This document shows positions 8,369-16,170 of a stretch of 46,777 bases of DNA, piece after piece. Numbering within the stretch: position 1 is the stretch's first letter; each line of letters begins with the position of its first letter. This stretch comes from Zemynaea arenosa (GTDB lineage Bacteria; Pseudomonadota; Gammaproteobacteria; Burkholderiales; Burkholderiaceae_D). A program made the position numbers and the translations under genes. Under the pieces are notes generated by a model. That model did no database searches. It was not told the DNA's origin and was given only the letters and a program-made list of their open reading frames with translations. The stretch is from the NCBI RefSeq assembly GCF_004614185.1, contig NZ_SPVF01000248.1, positions 1-46,777 on the forward strand. Reading direction: 5' to 3'.

Positions 8369-9920
8369 GCGGCGTTGACGCGAGCGGCTGGGCCGGCGGC
8401 GCCAGCACCCGCTCCGCCTCCGCGGGATCGGCCAGGTAGCGCGCCAGCCAGCCCTGCACGCGCTGGGCATTGGCCAGCACTGCGCCGCCCAGGCCCGCCG
8501 CGCCGAGCAGCGGCACACCGTTGGTCTCAGTAAGCACGCCGGGGCGCAGCTCCACGGTGTCGCGGCCACGTTCCACGCACACCGCATCGAGCCGGTGCCG
8601 CATCAGCGCGGCCAGGATCACGTTGTGGGACGAGACCAGCACCGGCCCCCGCGCTGCCAGCTCGTTGAGCACCGCGGCGGCGGACGACACCGAGTCCAGG
8701 TGGTTCGTCCCGCGGAAAATCTCGTCGATCAGGTACAGCCCCGCCGGCGCGGCCAGCAGCTCGCGGGCGCGCCGCAGTTCGGCCACGTACAGGCTTTCGC
8801 CATCGAGCAGGGAATCGTCGTTGCGCAGGCTCGCATACACCGGCAGCGCAGGCACGCGCGCGGCGTCCGCGTGGCAGAAGCCCAGGCCCCGCGCCAGTGC
8901 GACGTTCAGCCCCACGGTGCGCAGCAGGGTGCTCTTGCCCTCCCCGTTGCGGCCCGAGATGAACATGCCCTTGCCGTGCAGCGCCAGCGACACCGGCAGC
9001 CCCGCCGCCAGCAGCGGGTGGCGCACTGCGTCGAGTTGCAGCTCCCCCTCTTGCGCCGCGCAGGTACGTTCGCCTTCGATGTACAGCGCCAGCGCCAGCA
9101 CCGCCTCGGCACGCGCACAGCGGTTGTAGGCGGCCCGCAGCACGGCGCGGTTGTCATGCACGCGCCGGCGCCAGCGCAGGTAGTGCTTCACCTTCGCCAG
9201 CAGCACCCACTCGCGGTAGTCCTTGGTCATTGGTGCCAGGTCCAGCACCCCGGGCGACAGGGCGCGGTTGAGCGCTGCGGCCTCCTTGTCGCCATCGAGC
9301 CGGACCTTCGCCCGCAACAGCATGGCGAGCGCGTGGCCGCGGCGGCGCGCCAGTTCGATGGTGCTGTGCTGCGCTACGTTGAACCACATCAGGGCGACCA
9401 GCGCCACGAACACGCCCAGCCAGGCCACCGGAAACCACGGTGCGGACGCCAGCGACACCAGCAGCAGCCAGGGCGGCACCGGCACCCACCGCGCCCACGG
9501 CAGCACGGGGGGCGGCCCGTCCTCCGCGATGCGCTCGTAGACTTCGATATCGGCGCTGCGCAGGCAGGACAGTGCGGCCCGCTGCCGTTCACGCTCCGTG
9601 GGGTCCCCGTTCAGCGCCCGCGCATCCGCATACAGGCCGCGCTCGCGACCGTCCTGCCGGCGCAGCGCGCGGTACAGCCACTGGCGGCCGAACAGGCTGG
9701 TGCGCGCGCCGGGAGCGATCCGCTCCAGGCAGTCCGGCAGCATCAGGTCCTGCCAGGTCTGCTCGTCCACCTGCGCGCCACCGGCCAGTGTGGCGCGGTG
9801 CAAGGCGGCGATGTCGCTGGGAGCGAACGGGTAGTCCGAAGGGGCATGGTCCGGCACATCGAGCAGGCCGCGCACGGCCTTGGCCGCGCGGGTGGACAGG
9901 AACGACAGGGGATGGGGCAT
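8340..9920 (-). CDS. Membrane-anchored MutS-family ATPase
   Basis: The 526-residue product carries the C-terminal MutS-type ATPase: Walker A SGRNGEGKST (about 322-331), Walker B LYLIDEIFRGTN (395-406) and the switch LVSSHN. The mismatch-binding domains of MutS are absent. An N-terminal helical region (1-145) leads to a hydrophobic hairpin (about 150-180), predicted as two membrane segments, then a helical core domain. This resembles the small membrane MutS-like proteins of unknown role seen in many bacteria, not a repair MutS. The ATG at 9920 starts MPHPLSFLST; the frame extends to 10028 but the extra residues look non-coding. No strong Shine-Dalgarno is present. Confidence 0.75.
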   Translation of the reverse strand: MPHPLSFLSTRAAKAVRGLLDVPDHAPSDYPFAPSDIAALHRATLAGGAQVDEQTWQDLMLPDCLERIAPGARTSLFGRQWLYRALRRQDGRERGLYADARALNGDPTERERQRAALSCLRSADIEVYERIAEDGPPPVLPWARWVPVPPWLLLVSLASAPWFPVAWLGVFVALVALMWFNVAQHSTIELARRRGHALAMLLRAKVRLDGDKEAAALNRALSPGVLDLAPMTKDYREWVLLAKVKHYLRWRRRVHDNRAVLRAAYNRCARAEAVLALALYIEGERTCAAQEGELQLDAVRHPLLAAGLPVSLALHGKGMFISGRNGEGKSTLLRTVGLNVALARGLGFCHADAARVPALPVYASLRNDDSLLDGESLYVAELRRARELLAAPAGLYLIDEIFRGTNHLDSVSSAAAVLNELAARGPVLVSSHNVILAALMRHRLDAVCVERGRDTVELRPGVLTETNGVPLLGAAGLGGAVLANAQRVQGWLARYLADPAEAERVLAPPAQPLASTPLTAAPAAPA

Positions 9921-10042
9921 CGCAGGTCGGCCGCGGCCGTTATTGAAATGCTCACCAGTTTGCGGCACTGATGAGTTTTTCAAGCCCGCCCCGGAAGTTG
10001 CGAGTACAGGGCTTCGCACCTGGCGCAACCGGCTCCGGAGCG

Positions 10043-10147
10043 GCGACCGTCACACCGTCGACGCTTGCCGCCCTAGTCACGGTCGCGCTGGCTGGCGCCG
10101 CTGTCCGCCCGGGTGTCCGTACGGTGGGGCGCGGACGGCGCGGACAC
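10043..10147 (+). promoter_or_regulatory. Dyad cluster, candidate enhancer (UAS) for the NtrC-type regulator
   Basis: In the 311-bp spacer before the export operon, TGTCCG occurs at 10102-10107 and 10114-10119, and the reverse complement CGGAC at 10132-10136 and 10141-10145 (GTGTCCG/CGGACAC arms 10113-10119 and 10141-10147). A second dyad is GCGACCGT (10043-10050) / ACGGTCGC (10079-10086). They lie about 60-165 bp upstream of the predicted sigma-54 start, where NtrC-type activators bind. Assignment to the downstream regulator is inference; high GC makes some chance dyads likely. Confidence 0.5.
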
Positions 10148-10181
10148 GTATGCATGGCTTATGAATCAATGAGTTAGCTCA

Positions 10182-10197
10182 TGGCACGCTTCCTGCA
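10182..10197 (+). promoter_or_regulatory. Sigma-54 promoter of the export/two-component operon
   Basis: TGGCACG (10182-10188), four bases, then CTGCA (10193-10197) match the sigma-54 consensus TGGCACG-N4-TTGCA with one mismatch; GG and GC are exactly 12 bp apart. Transcription would start near 10208, 24 nt before the ATG at 10232. The operon encodes its own sigma-54 activator, which supports the call. Confidence 0.8.
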
Positions 10198-10231
10198 TTG
10201 CAGGGACTCGTCATTTGCACAGAGCCTAACC

Positions 10232-11500
10232 ATGATTCGCGATACCTCAGCCCAGGATGCCGTCATCGCCGCGCATCCGGCCCACCAGTACAAGAAGAAG
10301 GCCGCCTGGATCGGCGGCGCCGCCATCGCCATCGTCGCCGCCGCCACCCTGTTCGGGACCTGGCGCAGCAGCGAGGGCTCGGTCAGCGCCGCCCGCATCC
10401 GCATCGCGGAAGTCGGGCGCGGCACGCTGGTGCGCGACGCCCAGGTGAACGGCCGCATCGTCGCCGCCGTCTCGCCCACCATGTTTTCCACGGCCGCCGG
10501 CCCCGTCACCCTCAAGGTGCAGGCCGGCGACACGGTCCAGAAAGGTGACGTACTGGCGATCGTGGAATCGCCAGACCTTACCGATGCCTTGAAGCGCGAA
10601 CAATCGACCTACGACCAGCTGGTGGCCGAAGTCGCGCGTCAGGAAATCCTCGCCCGCAAGCAGAAGCTGCTGGCCCAGCGCGAGGCGGACGTCGCTGAAA
10701 TCGAGCGGCTGTCCGCCCAGCGCACGCTGGAGCGCTACCAGGGCGTGGCCAACGAGGGCATCATCGCCAAGATCGATTTCCAGAAAGCCAAGGACGCGCT
10801 CAATTCCGCCGAGATCAAGGCCAAGCATGCCGCCTCCGCCGCCGCCCTGGAAAAAGACGACGTGGCCCTCGAACTGAAGTCCAAGATCAACCAGCTGGAA
10901 CGCCAGAAGCTCAGCCTCGCCAACGCCCAGCGCCGCGTCGACGAGCTGACCGTGCGCGCTCCGGTGAATGGCCTGATCGGCACACTGAATGTGCAGAACC
11001 GCAGCGTGGTGCAGGCCAACGGCCCGCTGATGACGCTGATCGACCTGTCCCGTCTCGAAGTGGAACTGGAAGTGCCGGAGACCTACGTGTCTGACCTGGG
11101 AATCGGCATGAACGTGGAAGTGAATTTCAACGGTACCACCGCCATGGCCAAGCTCTCGGCCCTGTCGCCGGAAGTGGTCAAGAACCAGGTGCTGGCGCGC
11201 GCCCGCTTCGAAGGCCAGCAGCCGCCGGGCCTGCGCCAGAGCCAGCGCGTAACTGCCCGCCTGCTGATCGAAGAGAAGCCGAACGTGCTGATGGTCGCCC
11301 GCGGCCCGTTCGTCGAAAGCGAAGGTGGACGCTACGCCTACGTGGTACACGACGGCGTGGCCGTGCGCACCCCGGTGAAGATCGGCGCCACCTCCATCTC
11401 CGCCGTCGAAATCCTGTCCGGCGCCAAGCAGGGCGACAAGATCGTCATCGCCGGTACCGACGCCTTCGAGAACGCCCAGCGGGTCTCGATCAACAAATAA
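10232..11500 (+). CDS. HlyD/MacA-type periplasmic adaptor (membrane fusion protein)
   Basis: This adaptor would link the inner-membrane ABC permeases of the operon to an outer-membrane channel, which is not encoded nearby. The 422-residue protein has an N-terminal membrane anchor (about 24-43), a lipoyl-like half (VTLKVQAGDTVQKGDVLAIV), a long coiled-coil region (roughly 115-235, rich in Ala/Lys/Glu/Gln), the second lipoyl half (LTVRAPVNGLIGTL), a beta-barrel domain and a membrane-proximal domain. The frame opens at 10181, but that would place the start inside the sigma-54 promoter, so the ATG at 10232 (MIRDTSAQDAV) is chosen. It is the first gene of the operon; the ATPase gene follows after 26 bp. 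Confidence 0.88.
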   Translation: MIRDTSAQDAVIAAHPAHQYKKKAAWIGGAAIAIVAAATLFGTWRSSEGSVSAARIRIAEVGRGTLVRDAQVNGRIVAAVSPTMFSTAAGPVTLKVQAGDTVQKGDVLAIVESPDLTDALKREQSTYDQLVAEVARQEILARKQKLLAQREADVAEIERLSAQRTLERYQGVANEGIIAKIDFQKAKDALNSAEIKAKHAASAAALEKDDVALELKSKINQLERQKLSLANAQRRVDELTVRAPVNGLIGTLNVQNRSVVQANGPLMTLIDLSRLEVELEVPETYVSDLGIGMNVEVNFNGTTAMAKLSALSPEVVKNQVLARARFEGQQPPGLRQSQRVTARLLIEEKPNVLMVARGPFVESEGGRYAYVVHDGVAVRTPVKIGATSISAVEILSGAKQGDKIVIAGTDAFENAQRVSINK

Positions 11501-11526
11501 CTCGTACGAAACCGAAAGGACTCACC

Positions 11527-12219
11527 ATGCTGCGCATGAAAAACCTCTCCAAGGTCTACCGCACCCACATGATCGAGACGCACGCGCTGCGCGGTTTCGA
11601 GATCACCGTCAACCAGGGTGAATTCGTCACCGTGACCGGGCCTTCGGGCTCGGGCAAGACCAGCTTCCTCAACATCGCCGGTCTGCTGGAAGACTTCACC
11701 GACGGCGAATACGTCCTCGATGGCGTCAACGTGAAAGGCCTGGACGACAATGCCCGTTCGCGCCTGCGCAACGAGAAGCTGGGCTTCATCTTCCAGGGCT
11801 TCAACCTGATCCCCGACCTGAACCTGTTCGACAACGTCGACGTCCCGCTGCGCTACCGCGGCTTCAATGCGGCCGAGCGCAAGGAGCGCATCGAGGATGC
11901 GCTGGCGAAAGTGGGCCTGGCCTCGCGCATGAAGCACTACCCGGCCGAACTCTCCGGCGGCCAGCAGCAGCGCGTGGCGATCGCGCGCGCGCTGGCCGGC
12001 TCGCCCAAGCTGCTGCTGGCGGACGAACCGACCGGTAACCTGGACACCCAGATGGCGCGCGGCGTGATGGAACTGCTGGAAGAGATCAACGCCGAAGGCA
12101 CCACCATCCTGATGGTCACCCACGACCCGGAACTGGCCACCCGCACCCAGCGCAACGTCCACATCATCGACGGCCAAGTGTCCGACCTGGTGCGCAAGAC
12201 GCCCACGCTGGTGGCGTAA
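11527..12219 (+). CDS. ABC transporter ATP-binding protein, MacB/LolD type
   Basis: The 230-residue ATPase has all nucleotide-binding motifs: Walker A GPSGSGKT (38-45), Q-loop FIFQGFN (88-94), signature LSGGQQQR (142-149), Walker B LLLADEPTGNLD (162-173) and the H-loop VTHD. It belongs to the MacB/LolD/FtsE group that works with FtsX-like permeases and uses ATP for mechanotransmission, often to expel peptides, macrolides or lipoproteins. A good Shine-Dalgarno AAAGGA precedes the ATG. It is followed 17 bp later by the first permease. Confidence 0.92.
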   Translation: MLRMKNLSKVYRTHMIETHALRGFEITVNQGEFVTVTGPSGSGKTSFLNIAGLLEDFTDGEYVLDGVNVKGLDDNARSRLRNEKLGFIFQGFNLIPDLNLFDNVDVPLRYRGFNAAERKERIEDALAKVGLASRMKHYPAELSGGQQQRVAIARALAGSPKLLLADEPTGNLDTQMARGVMELLEEINAEGTTILMVTHDPELATRTQRNVHIIDGQVSDLVRKTPTLVA

Positions 12220-12236
12220 GCAAGGAGCCCGCGAAC

Positions 12237-13550
12237 ATGTTCGGCTATTACTTCAAGCTCGGCGTGCGCAGCCTGCGCCGCAACCCCGCCCTCACGGCGT
12301 TGATGGTGCTGACGCTGGCCGTCGGCGTGGCCGCCTCGGTGGCGACCCTCACCATCCTGCACGTGATGTCGGGCGACCCCATTCCGTCCAAGAGCGACCG
12401 CCTGTTCGTGCCGCTGGTGGACAACAATCAGCCCAAGGGCTACACCCCGGGGGACAAGCTCAATGACGACCAGTCCAGCTACAAGGACGCCATCGCCATC
12501 CTCAACGCCAGGGTGGGCGTGCGCCGCGTGATCATGTACGGCTTCGGCCCATCCGTGGAGCCGCCGCGCGCGGAGCTGGGCGCCTTCAACGTGAGCGGCA
12601 TCGCGCCGACTGCCGACTTCTTTGCCATGTTCGAAGTGCCGTTCCTGTATGGCCAGGGCTGGGGCGAAGCCGAGGACAAGGCCGGCGCCGACGTGGTGGT
12701 GCTGGGCCGCGAATTGGCCGAGAAGGTCTTCGGGAACACCAATCCAGTGGGCCAGACCCTGCGCCTGATGGGCTTCCCGTACAAGGTGATCGGCGTGATC
12801 GACTACTGGAATCCGCTGCCGCACTACCACCACATCATCGGAGGCCCCGGCAGCTTCGGCAAACCGGACGACCTGTTCATCCCCTTCAACTCCGCCATCC
12901 GCCACGAGACTTCGCACTCGGGCAGCATGAGCTGCGACGGCAACCGCGACCCGGGCTTCCAGGGCTTGCTCAATTCCGAGTGCACCTGGATCCAGCCATG
13001 GATCGAAACGCGTAGCGCGTCCGAGCGCGTGGACGTGCACGCCTGGCTGGACAACTATGCCAATGAGCAGCGCAAGCTGGGCCGCCTGCAGCGCAAGGCC
13101 CCCAACTATGTGTGGAACGTGATGGAATGGCTGGAATACCGCAAGGTCGTCGGCAACGACAGCAAGCTGCAGGCCTGGCTGGCGTTCGGGTTCCTGATCC
13201 TCTGCCTGGTCAACACCATCGGCCTGCTGCTGGCCAAGTTCTCGGTGCGCGCCTCCGAAGTGGGCGTGCGCCGCGCGCTGGGCGCCTCGCGCCGCGAGAT
13301 TTTCAACCAGTTCCTGATCGAGACCGCGGTGGTCGGCCTGGCCGGCGGCGTTCTCGGGCTGCTGCTGGCCTTCGGCGCGCTGGCGCTGATTGCGATGCAG
13401 TCCAACGCCATGTCGGTGGTGGCGCACATGGACTGGGCGATGCTGGCCACTACTTTCATCATGTCAGTCGCCGCCGCCATTCTCGCCGGCCTGCTGCCGA
13501 CCTGGCGCGCCTGCCAGGTCACGCCGGCCCTGCAACTGAAGTCGCAGTAA
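12237..13550 (+). CDS. FtsX/MacB-type ABC transporter permease (first)
   Basis: The 437-residue permease has the MacB layout: one membrane segment at the N-terminus (about 20-43), a periplasmic domain of about 260 residues (MacB-PCD-like), and three C-terminal membrane segments (about 312-335, 360-385, 400-425). The FtsX coupling sequence SEVGVRRALGASRREIFNQF lies between the second and third segments. It lacks a fused ATPase, so it relies on the separate ATPase upstream. AAGGAG precedes the start. It probably forms a heterodimer with the next permease. Confidence 0.88.
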   Translation: MFGYYFKLGVRSLRRNPALTALMVLTLAVGVAASVATLTILHVMSGDPIPSKSDRLFVPLVDNNQPKGYTPGDKLNDDQSSYKDAIAILNARVGVRRVIMYGFGPSVEPPRAELGAFNVSGIAPTADFFAMFEVPFLYGQGWGEAEDKAGADVVVLGRELAEKVFGNTNPVGQTLRLMGFPYKVIGVIDYWNPLPHYHHIIGGPGSFGKPDDLFIPFNSAIRHETSHSGSMSCDGNRDPGFQGLLNSECTWIQPWIETRSASERVDVHAWLDNYANEQRKLGRLQRKAPNYVWNVMEWLEYRKVVGNDSKLQAWLAFGFLILCLVNTIGLLLAKFSVRASEVGVRRALGASRREIFNQFLIETAVVGLAGGVLGLLLAFGALALIAMQSNAMSVVAHMDWAMLATTFIMSVAAAILAGLLPTWRACQVTPALQLKSQ

Positions 13551-13575
13551 GACTGAGACGCACAAGGATCACATC

Positions 13576-14808
13576 ATGGAAATCCGTCCCATCCTCTCGG
13601 CGCTGTTCCGCAACAAGACTGGCGCCATCCTGATCGCTCTGCAGGTGGCCATCAGCATGGCGATCCTCGCCAATGCCCTGCACATCGTGAATGTGCGCCA
13701 GGCGGTGGCCGCGCGCCCCAGCGGCATCGCCAACGAAACCGATGTCTTCTACATCCAGGTTCAGAACCTGACCAGCGGCGGCTTCGAGCAGCGCCTGGCC
13801 ACGCAGCACCGGGAAGAAGCGACGCTGCGCGCCGTGAGCGGCGTGACCCAGGTCGCGCAGGTCAACCAGATGCCGATGACCCGCAACGGCAGCTACAGCG
13901 GTCTTGCAGTCGACCGCAAGCAGGCCAAGGTCACCACCAGCGCGGCCTCGTTCTCCACCGGCGGCAACATGATCAAGACGCTCGGTCTCAACCTGGTGGC
14001 CGGCCGTGACTTCCGCTCCGAGGAGTACCTGGAGCTGGACCCCGACAAGGACACCGAAGGCTCGAAGATCGCGCTCATCACCCAGCCACTGGCCGAGAAG
14101 CTGTTCCCCGGCCAGAAAGCGGTGGGCAAGCACTTTTACTTCGGCACGGGCGACAACGCGACCGAGGTCGAGGTGATCGGCGTGGTGGAGCGCCTGCAGC
14201 GCCCGGGCGCCGAAGTGAAGGACGCTGGCGAGTACTCGACCATCCAGCCCGAGCGCGTCCCGTTCGACAATGGCGCCAATTATGCCGTGCGCGTGGAGCC
14301 GGGGCAGACCGACCGCGTGATCAAGGAAGCCGAAGCCGCGCTGCGCAAGGCGGCGCCCAACCCGGTCATCACCCGCGTCAAGTCGGTGCCGCAGATCCGC
14401 AACGAGCGCTATCGCGCCGACATGGCGATGGCGTGGATGCTCGTCACCGTCTCCGTGCTCCTGCTGCTGATTACGGCCTCCGGCATTGTCGGCATGGCCA
14501 GCCTGTGGGTCACGCAGCGGCGCAAGCAAATCGGCGTGCGCCGCGCGCTGGGAGCGCGCAAAATCGACATCCTGCGCTACTTCCTGACCGAGAACTTCAT
14601 GATCACCAGCCTGGGGATCGTGGCCGGGGTGCTGGGTGCGATCGGCCTGAACGCCTTCCTGGTGTCCAAGCTGGAGCTGGCGCGCCTGCCGCTGATGTAT
14701 CTGGTGGGCGGCGCGGGCATCTTCTGGCTGCTCGGCTTCTTCGCCGCCTATGGCCCGGCGTGGCGCGCGGCCAGCATCTCGCCGGCCATGGCCACGCGCA
14801 CGGCCTGA
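13576..14808 (+). CDS. FtsX/MacB-type ABC transporter permease (second)
   Basis: This 410-residue protein has the same layout as the preceding permease: N-terminal membrane segment (about 17-37), periplasmic MacB-PCD-like domain, and three C-terminal membrane segments with the FtsX motif RRKQIGVRRALGARKIDILR. The sequence differs from its neighbour outside that motif, so the two would form a heterodimeric transporter. AAGGA lies seven bases before the ATG, 25 bp after the first permease. The substrate cannot be read from the sequence; relatives of such split systems export peptides or antibiotics (inference). Confidence 0.87.
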   Translation: MEIRPILSALFRNKTGAILIALQVAISMAILANALHIVNVRQAVAARPSGIANETDVFYIQVQNLTSGGFEQRLATQHREEATLRAVSGVTQVAQVNQMPMTRNGSYSGLAVDRKQAKVTTSAASFSTGGNMIKTLGLNLVAGRDFRSEEYLELDPDKDTEGSKIALITQPLAEKLFPGQKAVGKHFYFGTGDNATEVEVIGVVERLQRPGAEVKDAGEYSTIQPERVPFDNGANYAVRVEPGQTDRVIKEAEAALRKAAPNPVITRVKSVPQIRNERYRADMAMAWMLVTVSVLLLLITASGIVGMASLWVTQRRKQIGVRRALGARKIDILRYFLTENFMITSLGIVAGVLGAIGLNAFLVSKLELARLPLMYLVGGAGIFWLLGFFAAYGPAWRAASISPAMATRTA

Positions 14809-14838
14809 GGCCTCGGCCCGGATGATATGCTAGCGCTC

Positions 14839-16170
14839 ATGCCGACCGTATTGATCATCGACGACAACGCCGCCGTGGGCGTGGCGCTGGAGGTGCTGTT
14901 CTCCCTCCACGATATCGCCGCCCTGTGCGCGGCGTCGCCGGAGGAAGGCCTGGCGCTGCTGGAGCGGCACCCGGTGGACCTGGTCATCCAGGACATGAAC
15001 TTCACCGCTGACACCACCTCCGGTGCGGAAGGCGTGGCGCTGTTCCGCGAGATTCGCCAGCGCCACCCGGACCTGCCTGTGATCCTGCTCACGGCGTGGA
15101 CGCATCTCGACGCGGCGGTCGACCTGGTCAAGGCCGGTGCCGCCGACTACCTCGCCAAGCCGTGGGACGACCAGCGCCTGCTGGCCACCGTCACCAACCT
15201 GATCGAACTGGGGCAGGCCAACCGCGCGCTGGGCCGCCGCCTGCAGCGCGAGCGCCGCGAAAAGCGCGAGCTCGAAACCAAGTACGACCTGTGCGGCATG
15301 GTGTGGGAAGACCCGGCCACCGAGCGGGTGCTGAACCTGGCGTGCCAGGTTGCGCGCGCCGAGGTGCCGGTGCTGATCACGGGGCCGAACGGCAGCGGCA
15401 AGGAACGCATCGCGGAGATCATCAAGGCCAATTCCGCCGTGGCCACAGGGCCCTTTGTGGTCCTGAACTGCGGCGCCCTGCCCGGTGAACTGATTGAGGC
15501 TGAGCTGTTCGGCGCCGAGGCCGGAGCCTACACCGGCGCCTCCCGAGCCCGCGAAGGCAAATTCGAAGCTGCGGACGGCGGCACCCTCTTCCTCGACGAA
15601 ATCGGCAACCTGCCGCTGGCGGGGCAGATGAAGCTCCTGCGGGTGCTGGAGACCGGGCGTTTCGAACGCCTGGGCTCCAACCGCGAACGCCAGGTGCGGG
15701 TGCGCGTCATTAGCGCCACCAACGCCGACCTGCCGGCCATGATCCGCGCGGGCACCTTCCGCGAAGACCTGTTCTACCGCCTCAACGTGATTGAACTGCG
15801 CCTGCCACCGCTGGCCGCGCGCCCGGCCGACATCCTGCCGCTGGCACGCAGCTTCCTCCACCGCGACAAGACATTGGACGAAGCGGCCGAAGCGGCGCTG
15901 CTGGCCCACGCCTGGCCGGGCAACGTGCGGGAGTTGAAGAACGTGATGCAGCGTGCCACGCTGCTGGCCACCGGGACGAGCATCCGCGCCGACGACCTGG
16001 GCCTGCCGCTGGTGCCGATCGCCGCGGCCGAGAATGAGCCGGACCGCGACACCATCGCCGCCGCCCTGGCCCGCTGCGGGGGCGTGGTGGCGCAGGCGGC
16101 GTCGGAACTGGGGCTGTCGCGCCAGGCCCTGTACCGCCGCATGGAGCGGCTCGGGATCGCCCGTCCATGA
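14839..16170 (+). CDS. NtrC-family sigma-54 response regulator
   Basis: The 443-residue regulator has three domains: a receiver (1-120) with acidic residues Asp8/Asp9, phospho-acceptor Asp52 (VIQDMNF) and Lys in LAKPWD; an AAA+ sigma-54 activation domain (about 150-380) with Walker A GPNGSGKE, the sigma-54-contacting loop as GAYTGA (229-234), Walker B GGTLFLDEIGN and RPADI; and a C-terminal Fis-type helix-turn-helix (AASELGLSRQALYRRMERLG). Walker A departs from the common GESGTGKE. An alternative ATG at 14827 would add four residues; neither start has a good Shine-Dalgarno. It lies 30 bp after the permeases and overlaps the kinase by 4 bp. The sigma-54 promoter at 10182 is its probable target. 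Confidence 0.92.
   Translation: MPTVLIIDDNAAVGVALEVLFSLHDIAALCAASPEEGLALLERHPVDLVIQDMNFTADTTSGAEGVALFREIRQRHPDLPVILLTAWTHLDAAVDLVKAGAADYLAKPWDDQRLLATVTNLIELGQANRALGRRLQRERREKRELETKYDLCGMVWEDPATERVLNLACQVARAEVPVLITGPNGSGKERIAEIIKANSAVATGPFVVLNCGALPGELIEAELFGAEAGAYTGASRAREGKFEAADGGTLFLDEIGNLPLAGQMKLLRVLETGRFERLGSNRERQVRVRVISATNADLPAMIRAGTFREDLFYRLNVIELRLPPLAARPADILPLARSFLHRDKTLDEAAEAALLAHAWPGNVRELKNVMQRATLLATGTSIRADDLGLPLVPIAAAENEPDRDTIAAALARCGGVVAQAASELGLSRQALYRRMERLGIARP

Noticed and set aside
9952-10177. Small genes in the spacer before the export operon (67-68 codons on either strand)
   Set aside because: The two strands give overlapping biased frames without ribosome-binding sites; the plus-strand one runs up to the sigma-54 promoter.
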